A stretch of 64,000 nucleotides of DNA, taken from Chondrus crispus (Eukaryota; Rhodophyta; Florideophyceae; Gigartinales; Gigartinaceae). The position numbers were made by a program, and so were the translations under genes. The first letter of the stretch is position 1. Each line of letters begins with the position of its first letter. This document shows positions 32,112-44,342 of the stretch, one piece after another. Location of the stretch: the NCBI RefSeq assembly GCF_000350225.1, contig NW_005178735.1:124001-188000 (forward strand), in the 5' to 3' direction. The notes under the pieces are model-generated. The model was not told where the DNA came from, searched no databases, and saw only the letters and a program-made list of their open reading frames with translations.

Positions 32112-32792
32112 TGTAGTATAATCCCCCCTGGGGCTTTCTAGGTAGATTAGATCAACAACGGGATCCAATACTGTAGAGCCCGAGGCTCTACAGTACTACC
32201 GCCCATGGCCACGTGTACCCCTCCGGTACAGGGCGCACGCGTGCACACGTGCACACGTGTACGCGCGGGACGGAAGCGCGCGCACACGTGTACTGTCAGC
32301 CACGACGGCTGACAGTGTTACAGTACGGTCCGATCTGTACTACAGTAGTCCACTACAGTACTTCGGTACTGTAGTGTTATAGATTGTTTTGTATATTAAA
32401 TATGGAGCGGACCGGCGGCGGTGGAGGAGAACAAGCACGGACTTGTCACACACAGACCGTCAAGGTCGGACTTCCCGCTTATTCTAAGTTAGCGTTCGCT
32501 AACCACCTTAGAGCGGCACCGAGCGCGGGTTGAGGACACGCGCAGTACGCCCACGAGCCGGCTCCGCCTCCGCCCGTCGGTACTGGATCGTTACCCAGTA
32601 CCGCGCCGGGGCGTCGAGGCGTCGAACCGCTCGCGCGTACCGGCGTCCTACCCGTTCCCGCTCTACCACGCTACCCGGGCCCGCTGCCCGGTGCCGTTAG
32701 CTGGTGTCCCGCTTTATCCCCGTCTTTCCGATCGACAAGGGTCTCGGTCGAACTGTGCATACACCCCTATCGCTGGGGGTGTTCATGCTAGA
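32112..32792 (+). repeat. LTR of element B
   Basis: 681 bp, clearly homologous to the LTR of A. It retains the TATA-like TTGTATATTAAATATGGAGC (about 32387-32406) and the stem-loops TACTGTAGAGCC-cga-GGCTCTACAGTA (32169-32195), ACTGTCAGCC/GGCTGACAGT (32292-32316) and ACTACAGTAC-ttcg-GTACTGTAGT (32352-32375). Confidence 0.88.
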
Positions 32793-32793
32793 G

Positions 32794-32811
32794 TGGTCTC
32801 CCGACCTAGAA
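32794..32811 (+). other. Primer-binding site of element B
   Basis: TGGTCTCCCGACCTAGAA, identical to elements A and C. Confidence 0.8.
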
Positions 32812-32869
32812 GACCCTAGAGTCCGATCTCCGAGAAAACTTCCGCTTCCCTCCGCGAACCGATCGCGTC

Positions 32870-35676
32870 GAGAGGAGCGAAGAGTTTGAGCTCTCGATCC
32901 GCTCCGAAGCGGCGGATCCGAGCCAGGCCGCTGCGCAGTCCCCATCCGCCCCGTCAGGCGACGGCGACGCAGGTCCTCGTGACCGCGAACCGTCGCTCGG
33001 ATCCTCCGAGGAAAGAGCGGCGGCGATGTTCGAACGCATGGCCGAATACATCGAGGAAGTCCGTACTTCCCTTCGGATCGATGTATCAGACCATGTATAC
33101 ACTCGATGTATGGCTGAACTGCGCTCCCTACGTAAAGGGAGGTTCGATAGAGTGACGCAGTCCTTAGAGAATCTCCGAGCACTGATTGACGAGTTACAAT
33201 CGCGGATAGTGCTCGTCGAAGACTCCCGTTTCGCCTCGCCCGGACCGTCTGGACAAGGTCGCCCTGAGAGGCCGACCTCGGTGAGACGACCCGAGGACCG
33301 AACCTCTCCGTCAGCGGAGCAATTGGGTGCGTTTGCGAACCTCTCCGCTGAGCTCAACGCCACTCGTCGCCGTGCTCGTGACATGGAACGTACCATGGCC
33401 GAAAGGCTACCCGGTGCCCCCTCGAGAGGGCCCAGTAGTACCGTACCTCCGAGGGCCACCGCCCCCGAAGGTTGGCGTCCGACTGGTGCCGCTACCAGTC
33501 GGACTGCAGAAGGAAGCCGTCCTCCGATAGACGCGAACTTCGCGTCTGAGACCCAAGCCTTGCCTCCTATCGCCGGAAGTAGGCGGCAAGTGGACCGCGT
33601 ATCGTACGCGGACGAACAGGACCGTGGAGGAGCCGCCCGCGGATCCGGAGAACCGATGTTCTCCGTCGATCCCCGCTAGGGCGGCTACTCGCCGGCGAGT
33701 TACGCCGAGCATCCAGGCCCGGTAGACGTCCGTACGCTACCGGTTACCTCCTTCGGCATGCTAGGTCCCGCTGAACACGGGCTCGATCCGGTACATACGA
33801 TGATCCAAGAGTTCGGCGCCGTTGCTGACTATCGTATGTACCGCTTGGATAACACCTCGAGGCTCGTTACCTCTGGTGACGCGGGACAGATCGCGAAATA
33901 CGTCCAACGCTGTCGTGGGATCCGTCCCACGATGCGCAGCTTCGACGGTACCGACCCGATCCAGCTGCTGCCGTTCTCGAAGGATATCCAGATCACTTTC
34001 AACTCGCAACACCTGACCGAAGGTGTTGCGATACGAGTCCTCGCGCACTTCTTAGAGGGCGACGCGGAGCGCCTGTATACGAGTTATACGCGTGGCCTCC
34101 GCGCCGGCCAGCTCCACGACGACGTGAGCTGGCCGGGGCTCGTTAATCAATTCTTGAAACGCTACCTCACGGACGATGTGTTAGGTGAAGCGTACGACGC
34201 TGTCGCTACGGCGCGACAGCAATCGCATGAGACGGAAAGCACGTTTGCTGACCGACTGGAGACTGCCGCGTTCCGATGCACGGCAGGCTTCTCCGAACAG
34301 TCACTCGCGCACTACTTCGTGCGGGGACTTGCACCGGCAACCCGTGCCGCAGTATCCGAAACCGTGCAAAGGCTGCCAGGCAGTCAGAAGACCGATCTTC
34401 CGACCATCCGCCGTATCGCCACGGCGGAAGGTACAACTTACCGCGACCGGCGCAGTTTACCTCTGCCGGACCCGAAACCGGCAGGGAGGGCTCGCAGGAC
34501 TACGAAGTCTGCCGCGACAAGTTCGCCCGCCTCAACCCCCCATATCGGGGAGGATGAGTGGCAGACTGATCCTGTCCTCATTACGCAAGGAGCAGGGCCC
34601 GTGGGGGCACGAACCCCCTCCCCGATGTCGACCGGAACGACATCGAGTTACGCGACCGCATTCGCGGCCACTCCGAGAGTGGCAAGGGGCACGGACCCCC
34701 GCGTCGCCGAGCCCGATATCTCGAGTCGAGAAAAGGGAAGCGCCCCGCCTCGCGTGCCCCTCCTTACCGATGAGGAGGCGCGGCACGCGGCGACCTTCGC
34801 CTCAATGGACGGCAGCGCGTACGTGTGCTGGCTATGCCGTACGTACGGGCATGCCATGTACGCGTGCCCGTTCCTGTCGCCGGAATAACGAATGTTCACG
34901 GCGTACAGGAACTACCGCAACCAGATGGAGACGCTGCCCGGTGCGCGTAATCTCCTCCGGCAGGCGGCGGGCGAGGGCCGTCCCCCGCGTCAAGGTTTCC
35001 CCAACCGTTCGGGTGGGGGCGCACGCTTCGCCCCCCGTGGAGGCGGGTACCGTCGTAACGAAGTCGATCGTCGGGATCGACCCGCCTATCGCCAGGCGGA
35101 CACAAGGTACCCGCGCCAAGGAGAGAGAGGGGACTAAGACCGTTCTCGGTTACCCCAACAGGTACAAAATGCGATAATGTACCTGCAAGACTGGGTAAAG
35201 GATCTGTACCCCCTACCCACGGATGGTCACGAAGGAGAGCCGACTCGCTTCGTCCCCATATCTTGCGACGACCGGACGCCGCAGATCAAGGCCCGGAAGT
35301 ACCCGAATACTTCGCCAAGGCCGCCGAGTCACAGTGGCGGAATCGTCCCGACCCACGCGGCCGGCTACCCGAAGAAGACCTGGCCGTCGATAGCCAGGAG
35401 GTTAGCTCCGATAGCACGGGTAGTTCGAAAAAAGGGTAAAGACGGGAACGTACACGCGGTCCCGAGAGCCGTGTTTTCCCCACGAACTAGACTCGACCCT
35501 GCGTGCTCGCCAAGGACACGGGGGGTATTGTCCGATAATACATCCCCCGCTACCGGAGGCGAGCACGGGAGCTCCTGCAATGCCGATACAGGAAGGAGCG
35601 CACGTCGAGGCCTCCGAAGACCCGACGTTAGGAGAACAAGACACCGGGACAGCCGACATCCCGGTGAGGCGTAACG
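32870..35676 (+). pseudogene. Gag region of element B (fossil)
   Basis: The arrangement is the same as in A gag: MFERMAEYIEEVRTSLRIDV, SLENLRALIDELQSRIVLVE, FDGTDPIQLLPFSKDIQITF, FLKRYLTDDVLGEAYDAVAT and the CCHC knuckle CWLCRTYGHAMYAC. The close match to A allows the two to be aligned to 35660 or so, where B switches to element D sequence. Broken. Confidence 0.78.
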
Positions 35677-36816
35677 ATGGCGACGGGGGCGAACGGGTCA
35701 GATGTTTCCAGGTTTCTGTTCGTATACGAGAACATCATTATGTGCGGCAAGCCTGACGAGGAGAAGGCAGGAGCTATCCTATGCCACCTGGAGGGTGCCG
35801 CGTTCGACTATTACTATGACACGTATAGTCATAATGGGAGTCTGACCGAGGCCGCCAGTAACTGGGACGGTGTGAAGAACGCCCTGTCTGACCGTTTTAC
35901 GGAGGCACCGAGGCCAGAAGAAAACATCCAGAAGGCTATGAGTTGCCGACTGGATGGTAGGAAGTTGCTTACTTCGATGGATGAAATGGACAAGCTCTAC
36001 AGGAGGGCCGGTTTCAACGACGAGGCAAAGTACGGCTTGCTTCGCAATGCCGTAATGGCACATTTGGATGTTGCTCAGTTCGCGATCTATCGTTCTCCGA
36101 CGAGGTACGAAGAACTGATGAAGACCGTGAAGGACTTTGCTGCAAGCCGTGATGCCTTCAGAGCGGCGAAAACTGCTGCGCAGTCCGTTGAACCTGTGAC
36201 GCCCAAGCGCGTATTGATGCGTCCTGATGTTGATCCTTGACAGGACAAGCTGGAGAACAAGGTCGACGCCATCACCAACCAGCTTGCGGAACTGTCACTG
36301 ATGATGAAGAATGGACAGACGCCAGGGGACAGTGATACGAGTTGCACATGTTCCTATTGCAAGGAACCAGGGCTTACAGAGACTCGTTTTCGTTCCAACC
36401 CACACCGTGATACTCGTTGCCCAACGTGTGGGAAGATTGGACACACGACGGAGACTTGCTGGTCCCGCTTTGCTAGAAAGAATGTGGCTCATGCACTTCC
36501 TCAAGGTAACGCTGGCGCAGGAAGCGCTTATGGCCCCAAAGCAGGCGTTTCTACCAACGACGCCGGTGACAAGGCCACCAGAGACTCGAATCAGGTCACG
36601 GTCATAACTGAGACCACCAAGGGAGAATGGGTGGCAGCTACGAAACGCAACGCCGAAGGAGAGGCCTTGCCGAAGCAGTCGAAGAACCGTGAAGAAGTTT
36701 CGATCCCGAGGCTGCTGAATCTCACTCTAGTAGCTCCTAGGGGAACTCTCCCCTGGAAAGAGCCGCTGAGAGTGCCGAGAGTGAAGCCTGCACGCCAGAA
36801 GAAGAAGAATGTTTGA
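35677..36816 (+). pseudogene. Gag region of element D (fossil)
   Basis: The capsid-like part starts MATGANGSDVSRFLFVYENI, then EKAGAILCHLEGAAFDYYYD and NWDGVKNALSDRFTE, typical of Gypsy Gag. The nucleocapsid part near 36345-36470 has a CSYC pair and a CCHC knuckle CPTCGKIGHTTETC. Unrelated in sequence to the gag of A, B and C. Confidence 0.7.
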
Positions 36817-36858
36817 AAGAAGGCGGCACTCCAGGAGCACGTCGGCAAGTACAACGTC

Positions 36859-37700
36859 GTGTCAGAGCTGGCGAATGCGCCGTCTGGTCTAACATTTGGA
36901 CAATTTGTCCGTGGAGACGCTGAAGGAGCAAGGAGGGAGATGAAGCGCCTTCTATCCAGGAGATTGGGGCGTTCTCGCGGGTTTGCGGTCCACAAGGATG
37001 TCTTCCCGAGGCGTCTTCCGGTGGTTACTGTTCAAGTTTATGGAACTGATGCTCAAGCACTACTGGATTCTGGTGAGGTGCCGAACATCATGTCGCCGCA
37101 CCTCATGAAGAGACTTTCTCTGACGCCAGAGAGTACGAAGAAACACATCACTGTGGCAGATGGGAAGAGCTCCCCTTGTGTTGGATCACTGCGCCAGGTC
37201 CCCGTCTCGTTTGGGGGACTGGTGAGCATGATGGACTTCCTTGTCGTTACGGGAACACCGTACGACGTCATCGTGGGGATGCTGTCGTTAGAGGAGCTCC
37301 AAATGTGCATTGACTTGGGGCAACAGCATGTCCAAGTAACTGTGGGTGATGAGACGATTCGACTAAGTCTTGAGATAGATGAAGACCATAAGAAGCCGGG
37401 ATCCGCTACCGACAGTGAGGACATCACGTCAGACTCGAGGGCCGTGCCGGCTGACTCGACTGATACGGATGAAGACTTCGTCCTTTCGCTGCGTGAAAGG
37501 GTGCCGCTTGAACCAGACCTTGCCTGGGCGGGAGCAGTCACTGAGGACGAAGATCCTGATGCTGGACTTCCGGACCTAGCTGATGAAGGCTCAGAGTACG
37601 AGCCGGCAGATGAGAAAGAGAAAAGAGATGAGAAGGAGGGACTTCTCATGTCTAAGCTGAGCCATATCAGCAGAGAAAACGCCGACCGCATAATGTGTTC
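36859..37700 (+). pseudogene. Aspartic protease region of element D (fossil)
   Basis: VYGTDAQALLDSGEVPNIMS has the LLDSG active site. ITVADGKSSPCVGSLRQVPV and DVIVGMLSLEELQMCIDLGQ are standard retropepsin strands. An acidic Asp/Glu-rich linker follows before RT. Confidence 0.75.
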
Positions 37701-37759
37701 TATCAAGAGTATAGGAATAGCCGCATGGTCTTTGGACGACCTCAGGCCGGCAGATGTCC

Positions 37760-39130
37760 CTGTGTCACATTCGTTTGAGTTAACTGACGACAGATCCATT
37801 TCGCACGCCGTTCGGAGGCTCCCTCCGAGACACAACGCGGTAGTGCATGAGGAGATCGAGAAGCTACAGAAGGCAGGGATCATTACCCCCTCTGAAGCTC
37901 CTTGGTCGTTTCCGGTCGTCATCGCAACGAAGAAGGACGGGAAACCTCGCTTCTGTGTTGACTAACGCGCGCTTAACCGGGTGATGAAGGCCGACAAGTG
38001 GCCGTTGCCTAAAATGGAAGAGATATTCGACGACCTTGAAGGAAGCAAAGTATTCACTACCCTGGACTTGTTCTCGGGTTATTGGCAAGTGCGGATGGCT
38101 TCATGGTGCAAAGAACAGACGACGTTTGTCTGTCGGTACGGGACCTTTCAATTTGAAGCGATGCCATTCGGGCTCATGAACGCTCCTTCAACATTTCAAA
38201 GGATGATGTATGGCGTATTCAGAGACCTGCCATTCGTCCGAGTATACCTTGATGACGTGGTCATCTTTTCGAAGTCCTTGGACGTCCATGTTGACCACTT
38301 AATTGAAGTGTTCGAGCTGATTGCTTGCAGTGGATTGAAGTTGAAGCTTGCGAAGTGTTCCTTCGCGCAATCACAGACCAGGCTATTGGGGCACGTCATC
38401 GGAAAGAAAGGGATTGAGGTGGATCCAGAAAAGACATCAATCATTTGGGACACCCCCGAGCCGCGCACCAAGACGGAGTTACGACGCCTTCTTAGACTAG
38501 CGGGTATTACCGCCGATTTATCCCTAAGTTCGCATAAGTCTCTGCATCGTTGCATGCTGCTACTTCTACCAAAGTCGAATTTGAATTTACGGAAGGGATG
38601 TGGACCGCCTTCCAGGAGTTGAAGAAGAGGGTGACGTCTCCTCCGCTGTTGGCGCTCCCGAAGTTTGACGAACCCTTCGTGCTCGAGACAGATGCATCCA
38701 ACATGGCAGTGGGAGCAGTTCTGGCTCAGAAGAAGGAAGACAAGAAGGTTCACCCGATACAATACGCCAGCAGGACGATGACGGAGACTGAGAAGAAGTA
38801 CTCCACCTGTGAGAGAGAAGCATTAGCAGTGATCTTCGCGCTAAAGAAATTTCAGGTGTATTTGCTCTCAACGCAAAAGTTCAAGTTGGTTACGGATCAC
38901 CAAGCGCTTCAGTATGCGTTCAAAAAGAAGGACATCCACGGTAGACTTGCCCGTTGGTTGGATTTCCTGGCGGAGTACGAATTCGAGATATTGTACCGCC
39001 CCGGCTCAAAGCATTGTGCCGCTGACTTTCTCTCGCGTCTACGAGAAGACGATGGCAGCCGCGAGGAGGATGACGGGGACCTGGTATGTGCTGCCGCTTT
39101 TGCGAAAGGAGATATACTGGAAGACATGGA
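37760..39130 (+). pseudogene. RT and RNase H region of element D (fossil)
   Basis: The RT region includes IEKLQKAGIITPSEAPWSFP, KVFTTLDLFSGYWQVRMASW, MPFGLMNAPSTFQRMMY and the catalytic VYLDDVVIFSKSL (about 38240-38280). RNase H shows FVLETDASNMAVGAVLAQKK, STCEREALAVIFALKKFQVY and VTDHQALQYAF, then GSKHCAADFLSR. Conventional Ty3/Gypsy order. Broken. Confidence 0.85.
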
Positions 39131-40348
39131 ACCTCATGTACGGGACACGTACCGTTATCTCGAAGGCGAAGAGATGGTCGAGCAAGATGCTGCGCAGAGG
39201 CGCAGAATCAAGAAGAACTCCAGGCAGTTCCTCGCCTGGAACGGAAGGCTGTTTCGCAGGACGAAGAATGGGATCAGAACAATCTCTTCTCGGGGGACTC
39301 GACTGCAGATATTGCGGTCGCTGCATGACGACATTGGCCACTGGGACGCTACAGTTACGAAGCAGTTCGTCCTTGACAGGTACTGGTGGCCGGTAGTTCA
39401 TGGTGATATCTACGCCTACGTTTGTGGATGTGAAGGCTGCCAAAAGACTGCGCCCATTCCGACGTACAAGAGCACGGAGGTGATACCAGTCTCTCAGGTC
39501 TTTGAGACATTCTCGATAGACTTTGCGGGACCCCTTCCCAAGACGAAGAACGGAAAACGTTACATCCTGATAGCGGTCGAACATCTGACTCGTTGGCCCC
39601 TGGCTTGGACAACCGAGACCGCTACGTCTGCGGAAGTTGTCAAGTTCGTGAAGTAGGAGATCATCTATTCGTTTGGTCCCCCTCGGACTAAAGTCTCAGA
39701 TAACGCAACATGTTTCAGCACGACAGCGTTGAAGAACTTCATGGCACAACAGGGAATTTCATGGAAACCGGTCCTCGCCTATGCTCTGATGTCCAACGGA
39801 AAAGCGGAGCGCATGGTTGGGACCATCAAGCGTTCAATTCGGAAGACGCTATTAGGTCAGGGCGCCGCTACCTCTATTGGGAATCGGCGTTGAAACAGAT
39901 TCTCTACGGGTACCGTCGGCGCCGACTGTCCGACGGGTTCTCCCCGTTCGAGTTGATGTATGGAGTTAAGCCGCCCTCGCAACCCCAGACCGAGTCGAAC
40001 CAAATCCGGTGGGGGGGCGTTGAGGAGCGCAACTTGGAACTGTTAGCGACCCTCGCGCTTCGAGCGACGAGGACTGCTAAAAAGCTGGACAGGAAGAGCA
40101 AGGAGATGGCAGTTATCTCACAACGCCAATTTGACGTAGGCGACCAGGTTTTGGTTGCCCGAGGAACAGCCTTGGGAGGGCTACGGAAGTGGCCTTTAGG
40201 AGAATCGAAGTACTACGGCCCCTGCAGGGTAGTACGGGCAAAGCACCCTCGGTACACACTCGTGTCGCCGGGTTTGCGCTACAGTCGACGGGATATCCAC
40301 GCAAGGCGTTTAATCCCCTTTATTCAGAAACCCGCACACCTTATGTAG
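39131..40348 (+). pseudogene. Integrase region of element D (fossil)
   Basis: The zinc-binding part is HDDIGHWDATVTKQFVLDRY ... CGCEGCQK. The core has FETFSIDFAGPLPKTKNGKR and, downstream, a region with ESALKQILYGYRRRRLSDGF and SPFELMYGVKPPSQP. The C-terminal strand region has QFDVGDQVLVARGTALGGLR and the closing YGPCRVVRAKHPRYTLVSPG. No chromodomain is seen. Broken. Confidence 0.8.
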
Positions 40349-40568
40349 ATGTGATGCATGGGGCAATTGCCCCATGGACTGGTGCCGGGATGACTACGAG
40401 GAATAGGAGGACAGAGACGATGTAGTTGAGAAGCTTCGCTGGGATTGGACTCTCTGTGCGTTTTAAAGTCTGTGAGAAGAGTTGTTGAGGGTTACGGAAA
40501 GAGTCGAAATGAGACATCAACGGGAGTCAAGGTTGTCCGATGGAGAGGGGGCAATGTGCATTGTAGCG

Positions 40569-40738
40569 GAATGACGAAAGAGGAGGCCGTTCGATCAAGG
40601 AACGTCGATGCTATTGGAGTTACTGTGACGCAAGGGCTGGCATTGTGAGCTGTGAAGGCGGCGGAATGGTCCGAACGACTACAGAAGACGTCTACATGCA
40701 CGGTACGTCGGTGTATATGCGGCTGAGAGACACTGTAA
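40569..40738. other. Possible remnant of the element D 3' LTR
   Basis: No gene is seen. If the LTR begins at 40555 it is cut or unrecognisable after about 40740. Confidence 0.3.
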
Positions 40739-41017
40739 CTACGGCAGCGTATGATTCAAATGGTTTCGTACATAATTCATGCGTGAGTTGGTGAATCTCT
40801 GACCGCATGCAGCCTTGCATGCGAGCCACAGGTCGTAGGCTTGATCAGCTGATGCGACCGTCACGTAAATGACGAGTTTGTCGAGCCAAAGGGCGATGAA
40901 AGCATGCCCAACTTGTTTCTCGATCTGGTTCTGGAAAGATTTCACTGGAAGAGAGGCCTGGGAGTAGCCGTTGAAGATGGTAAGTCGTCTTTGTCCACGA
41001 AAAATGACGTAATCCAC
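40739..41017 (-). mobile_element. Possible Copia gag fragment (fossil)
   Basis: The 92-residue translation includes NQIEKQVGHAFIALWLDKLV then IYVTVASADQAYDLWLACKA, which has the flavour of the UBN2-type Copia Gag (…SADQAYDLW…). The orientation is the same as the Copia fragment at 31400-32111 on the other side of B/D, so the two could be parts of one split copy. The evidence is thin. Confidence 0.3.
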
Positions 41018-41100
41018 TCGAGGTTACAGTTCGCCGGTTATCGTAAGACGGTGGTTTCTAATTTCTCCGCGACGAAACCAACGCGGCCGAAGGCTCAGGC

Positions 41101-41500
41101 GACGCGGAAACCACGCGGCCTGAGGCAAAGGCGACGCCAGACGAACGCAAGCCGCCTTGCTACCAAGCGCAAGATGTTGGACTTTCCCGCCAGTGGAAGC
41201 CCTTGCCGTCTGCCTGGTCCGAGCCATGTCGCACAGAGAGTACCGCCCGATGAACCACAGACCTCTCGTGCGTGGCTCGGAACGCGGCGTGTTTCAATGA
41301 AGTCCCGGAATGGAAACAGCAAGAAACAGAGCCTCAGGCGACGCGGAGACCACGCGGCCTGAGGCTGAGACGGCGTTGGACGATTAGCGGCCGGAGGCCC
41401 GGGAGACGCGGAGACCACGCGACCCGAGGCTACGGTGACGCTGAACGTGAAATCCACAAGTTCGTGCGACGCGGAGACCACACCGCCCGAGGTTGAGGTT
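41101..41500. repeat. Degenerate GC-rich repeat (GACGCGGARACCACRCSGCC)
   Basis: Four copies start near 41101, 41340, 41405 and 41468; the last three are spaced 63-65 bp. Each reads about GACGCGGAGACCACGCGGCC then TGAGGC. No convincing gene accompanies them. Confidence 0.6.
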
Positions 41501-42262
41501 GAAGTGCCGGAGGCGGCGCGAGAAAGAAGCGATGCGAGCGTAGTGGGTGCAAGACGGCGGTGGAGCGGATGAAGTGGTGTAGAGCGAGGACCTCGTAGAG
41601 GAAGGCGGTTCGGTGTAAAAGGGGAGAGACGGTGGCCGGGGGAGCCAGAGCAGTCACGCGAGGAAGCGGGCCAGTATATTTACGTACAGCGGCAGCCCTG
41701 TGAGCTGCGCTGGCGAGGGGGTCATGTGGGATATTTTTAGGGAAAATTGCATTTTTACTGTAGAGGGAGATTTTATACTTTTATGTTGTGGCTCGTCCTG
41801 AGACACAGTGATTGCCGAGAAAATCTTTTACCTCCTTTCGGCGGGAGGCCAAGCGTCAAGAACTCAAGAGTCCACTTGAGCTCCTTGTCGAGAAATCCAC
41901 TCGATGTCTGCCTCCCCTTTTTCTACGCCCCCAACCACCGCTTATGTACTCCCCGCTGCTCGCTATAAACTACCACTACCCCGATCGCAACCCTCGCACG
42001 TAACCCGCCAGTCTTCTCTTGGTCCATTCCTGCGCCCAGTCCTCCGCTTGCGGTTCACGATCTTTTTGCCCGCCTTCCCTCTGGCCCGCTCCTGCGCCTG
42101 CGGTCTTCCGCTTGCGGTTCGCGCTCCACCCGCCCTCGCATGCCCTCGTCCAAACGCAATGCCGCGCGCTTCGCTTCGCCCTGTCCGCCAAGCGCAAGTC
42201 CCGAGCGCGCCCTTTCCTGCGCAGTGTACATCCTTGGGCGCTGGGCTTACAGCATTCCTAAC
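41501..42262. other. Region downstream of element E, possibly its 3' LTR
   Basis: No gene is seen. On the minus strand, the purine-rich run GGATGAGGAGAAGAGGAAAA (about 42270-42290) is followed, 7 bases later at 42263, by TGTTAGGAATGCTGTAAGCC, the arrangement expected for a polypurine tract and 3' LTR of element E. There is no second LTR for comparison. Confidence 0.35.
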
Positions 42263-42294
42263 ACTCGTCCCTTTTCCTCTTCTCCTCATCCTGC

Positions 42295-43935
42295 TCATGC
42301 AGATTGGAATGCGCACCCATTTGCCTGGGCCTCAAGTGTGGCCCGTGCTCGCATCGGCTTTATTCCGAGATCACTGGATGGGTAGCTTCTTCTGTTCAAC
42401 CCTGCACTGGAGATTGGGATTTGTCCATGTCCCTCGCGCCGTGCATCCCAGATCTTGACTACAGCGGGGGGGAGGTCCGCTGCTTTCGTCCAGCATGGAG
42501 CGGCGCGGCCTCCTAGCCTGACCTTGAGCCATCGCACGTCCTGACCGCTTCCGTCGGGCCCTCTTCGCTCTCCACGGATCTTCCCGACCAAGCGAAGGCT
42601 GTCAGGAAACACTCCCTCCCGAGGGTCACCGGTTTCTTTTGAAGTAGACGATATCTGTCGCATCCTGTTTGCGTGTGACCAAGCGCGGCGTCCACCAACC
42701 TCTGACTCGAGGAGGTAACCAGTGCTTGACAGAATCGTCTTCACAACATACGGTCCAAGCCAGGGGCGAGTGAGCTTGTTGCCTTCCTGCCCAATCAAGT
42801 CCGGCGACCAGACGAGTACGCGGTCGCCCTCCTTGAACGATACACCAGAAACCCTCTGATCAAAGTGCTTAGCCGCGGCCTTCCGATCGCGCAGACCTCG
42901 AGACTGTAGCGCGGCGTGTAGGTCACGCAGATGTTCAGGCAGATCATACGGCTCCCCCGTAATCCTCTTCGCCTCATGCGGCCCCCAGGCCATGAATGGC
43001 TCGACGCCGAACATAGCTCGGTACGGGCTCATCCGGGTCGCCTTGTTCATCCCGGAGTTGTACCTGAAACATGCAAGCGCGACATGAAGGTCCCAGTCGT
43101 TCTGACCAGTGCTTACAAAGCAAGCGAGGTCCAGAGCTAGAGTCCTGCTGAAGCGTTCCACGCACCCGTTCGCTTGTGGATTGAATGCGGAAGTGACTAC
43201 CCGCTTCACCCCAAGCTGATCGGCCATACGTTCCGCGACCTTTCCAATAAAGTCGGGACCACGATCTGACAGGAGGCACTCCATGGGTCCAAAAATTGAT
43301 ATCCATCTGTCCAGGATGACCTTGGACACCGTCTCCGCTCGTTCATCCGGGATTGCGACTGCTTGAGCAAAACTTGTAAAGGTGTCCACGATGACTAAAA
43401 CCTTTACGTTTCCTGCAGTAGTTCTGGGAGTAATCGTCTGCACATCAACCGCTACCTGCGCAAAGCGTCGCAGCGGGTGATAAACTTGCATCCGGGCGTT
43501 TCTCGTCGGCCGGGGAGCCTTGCAACTTGCACATGGCACGCAAGCATCCAGATTCGAGCGTACATCACTACGCCAACCAGGCCACCAATACGACCTTCGG
43601 ATCCGCGCGCAAGTACGACTTACGCCGTAGTGCCCCGCCAAGTGCGAGCCGTGTGCGAATTGTAAGATAGTCGGCACCATCGATTGCGGTATGACAGCGA
43701 GAGGTCCTTCTTGACCTCGCATGCACAAAATGCCATCCTCGTCTAAGAAGAAACGACCCTGAACTCCTCCCGCTGGCACAGCTACAGTGTCCCACATCTG
43801 TGTCTGCTGAGCCTCCCTCAGCTCCGCTACACTGGGGCCTCCCCCAGCATACTCGCAACTCTGACTGCCCTTACATACTCCTGAGAGTCTGCACCAGCGG
43901 CGACGACATCCATCTTCTTGAAACATCGTTGGCAC
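42295..43935 (-). pseudogene. Integrase region of element E (fossil)
   Basis: HHCC domain: FAHGSHLAGHYGVSRTCARI ... CVPCASCKA. DDE core: FAQVAVDVQTITPRTTAGNV, CLLSDRGPDFIGKVAERMAD and AFNPQANGCVERFSRTLALD. The C-terminal module has FKEGDRVLVWSPDLIGQEGN and WLGPYVVKTILSSTGYLLES. A further ~120 residues (GKIRGERRGPDGSGQDVRWL onward) form an unidentified tail without a chromodomain. Confidence 0.82.
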
Positions 43936-44342
43936 AAGGGTTCCTCAACTGCGTCCCTGCTCAGTGCGTCTGGCACCGCCATCGTAGATCCAGGCACGTA
44001 GCGCACGGAGAAGTCGTCCTGTATATCTACCATCCAGCGAGCGAGCCGCCCGCGCGGGTCCCTTAGGTTCATGAGCCACTTAAGAGATTGATGATCTGTC
44101 TCAATGACGAGGTCCATTTCCCCATGCAAATAACACCTCCATTTCTTCAGGCCATGCACGATGGCCAGGCACTCGCGCTCCGTTACCGTGTATTTCACCT
44201 CCGCATAGGTGAGCTTCCGGCTTGTGAACGCAATCGGTCGCCATGACCCACTGTGGCATTGCTGCAGCAGCACTCCTCCAGTGCCATATCCGCTCGCATA
44301 TGTCAGCAGGTGTTTAGGCACTCCCCGTCGTTGGGGGGGCAA
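43827..44342 (-). pseudogene. RNase H region of element E (fossil)
   Basis: LTYASGYGTGGVLLQQCHSG is the first-Asp region. VKYTVTERECLAIVHGLKKW and VIETDHQSLKWLMNLRDPRG follow, then VRYVPGSTMAVPDALSRDAV, a standard Gypsy RNase H ending. Confidence 0.75.

Larger units (their letters stand above)
32112..35676 (+). mobile_element. Gypsy element B: LTR, leader and gag only (fossil)
   Basis: LTR at 32112-32792 (TGTAGTATAATC to TTCATGCTAGA), primer-binding site at 32794-32811, then a gag region closely related to that of element A up to about 35676. There the similarity to A ends abruptly and the gag of an unrelated Gypsy element (D) begins in the same orientation. No protease, RT, antisense module or second LTR of the A type follows. 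Broken in several places. Confidence 0.8.
35677..40554 (+). mobile_element. Gypsy element D internal region (fossil), fused to element B
   Basis: A second Gypsy lineage with its own gag, protease, RT, RNase H and integrase. There is no D-type LTR upstream: the D gag opens directly at the end of B gag. Downstream of integrase, TGGAGAGGGGGCAA followed by TGTGCATTGTAGCG (40541-40568) looks like a polypurine tract and the start of a 3' LTR, but no partner LTR exists to confirm it. Broken at perhaps six places. Confidence 0.75.

Noticed and set aside
41101-41500. CRISPR-like array
   Set aside because: Repeats are degenerate, irregularly spaced and GC-rich in a eukaryotic transposon context; no cas genes.
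41904-42458. 184-residue plus-strand frame with a hydrophobic segment (LTLVPFPLLLILLMQI)
   Set aside because: It lies antisense to the purine tract and integrase end of element E. The hydrophobic run comes from reading the polypyrimidine strand, and there is no other sign of a gene.
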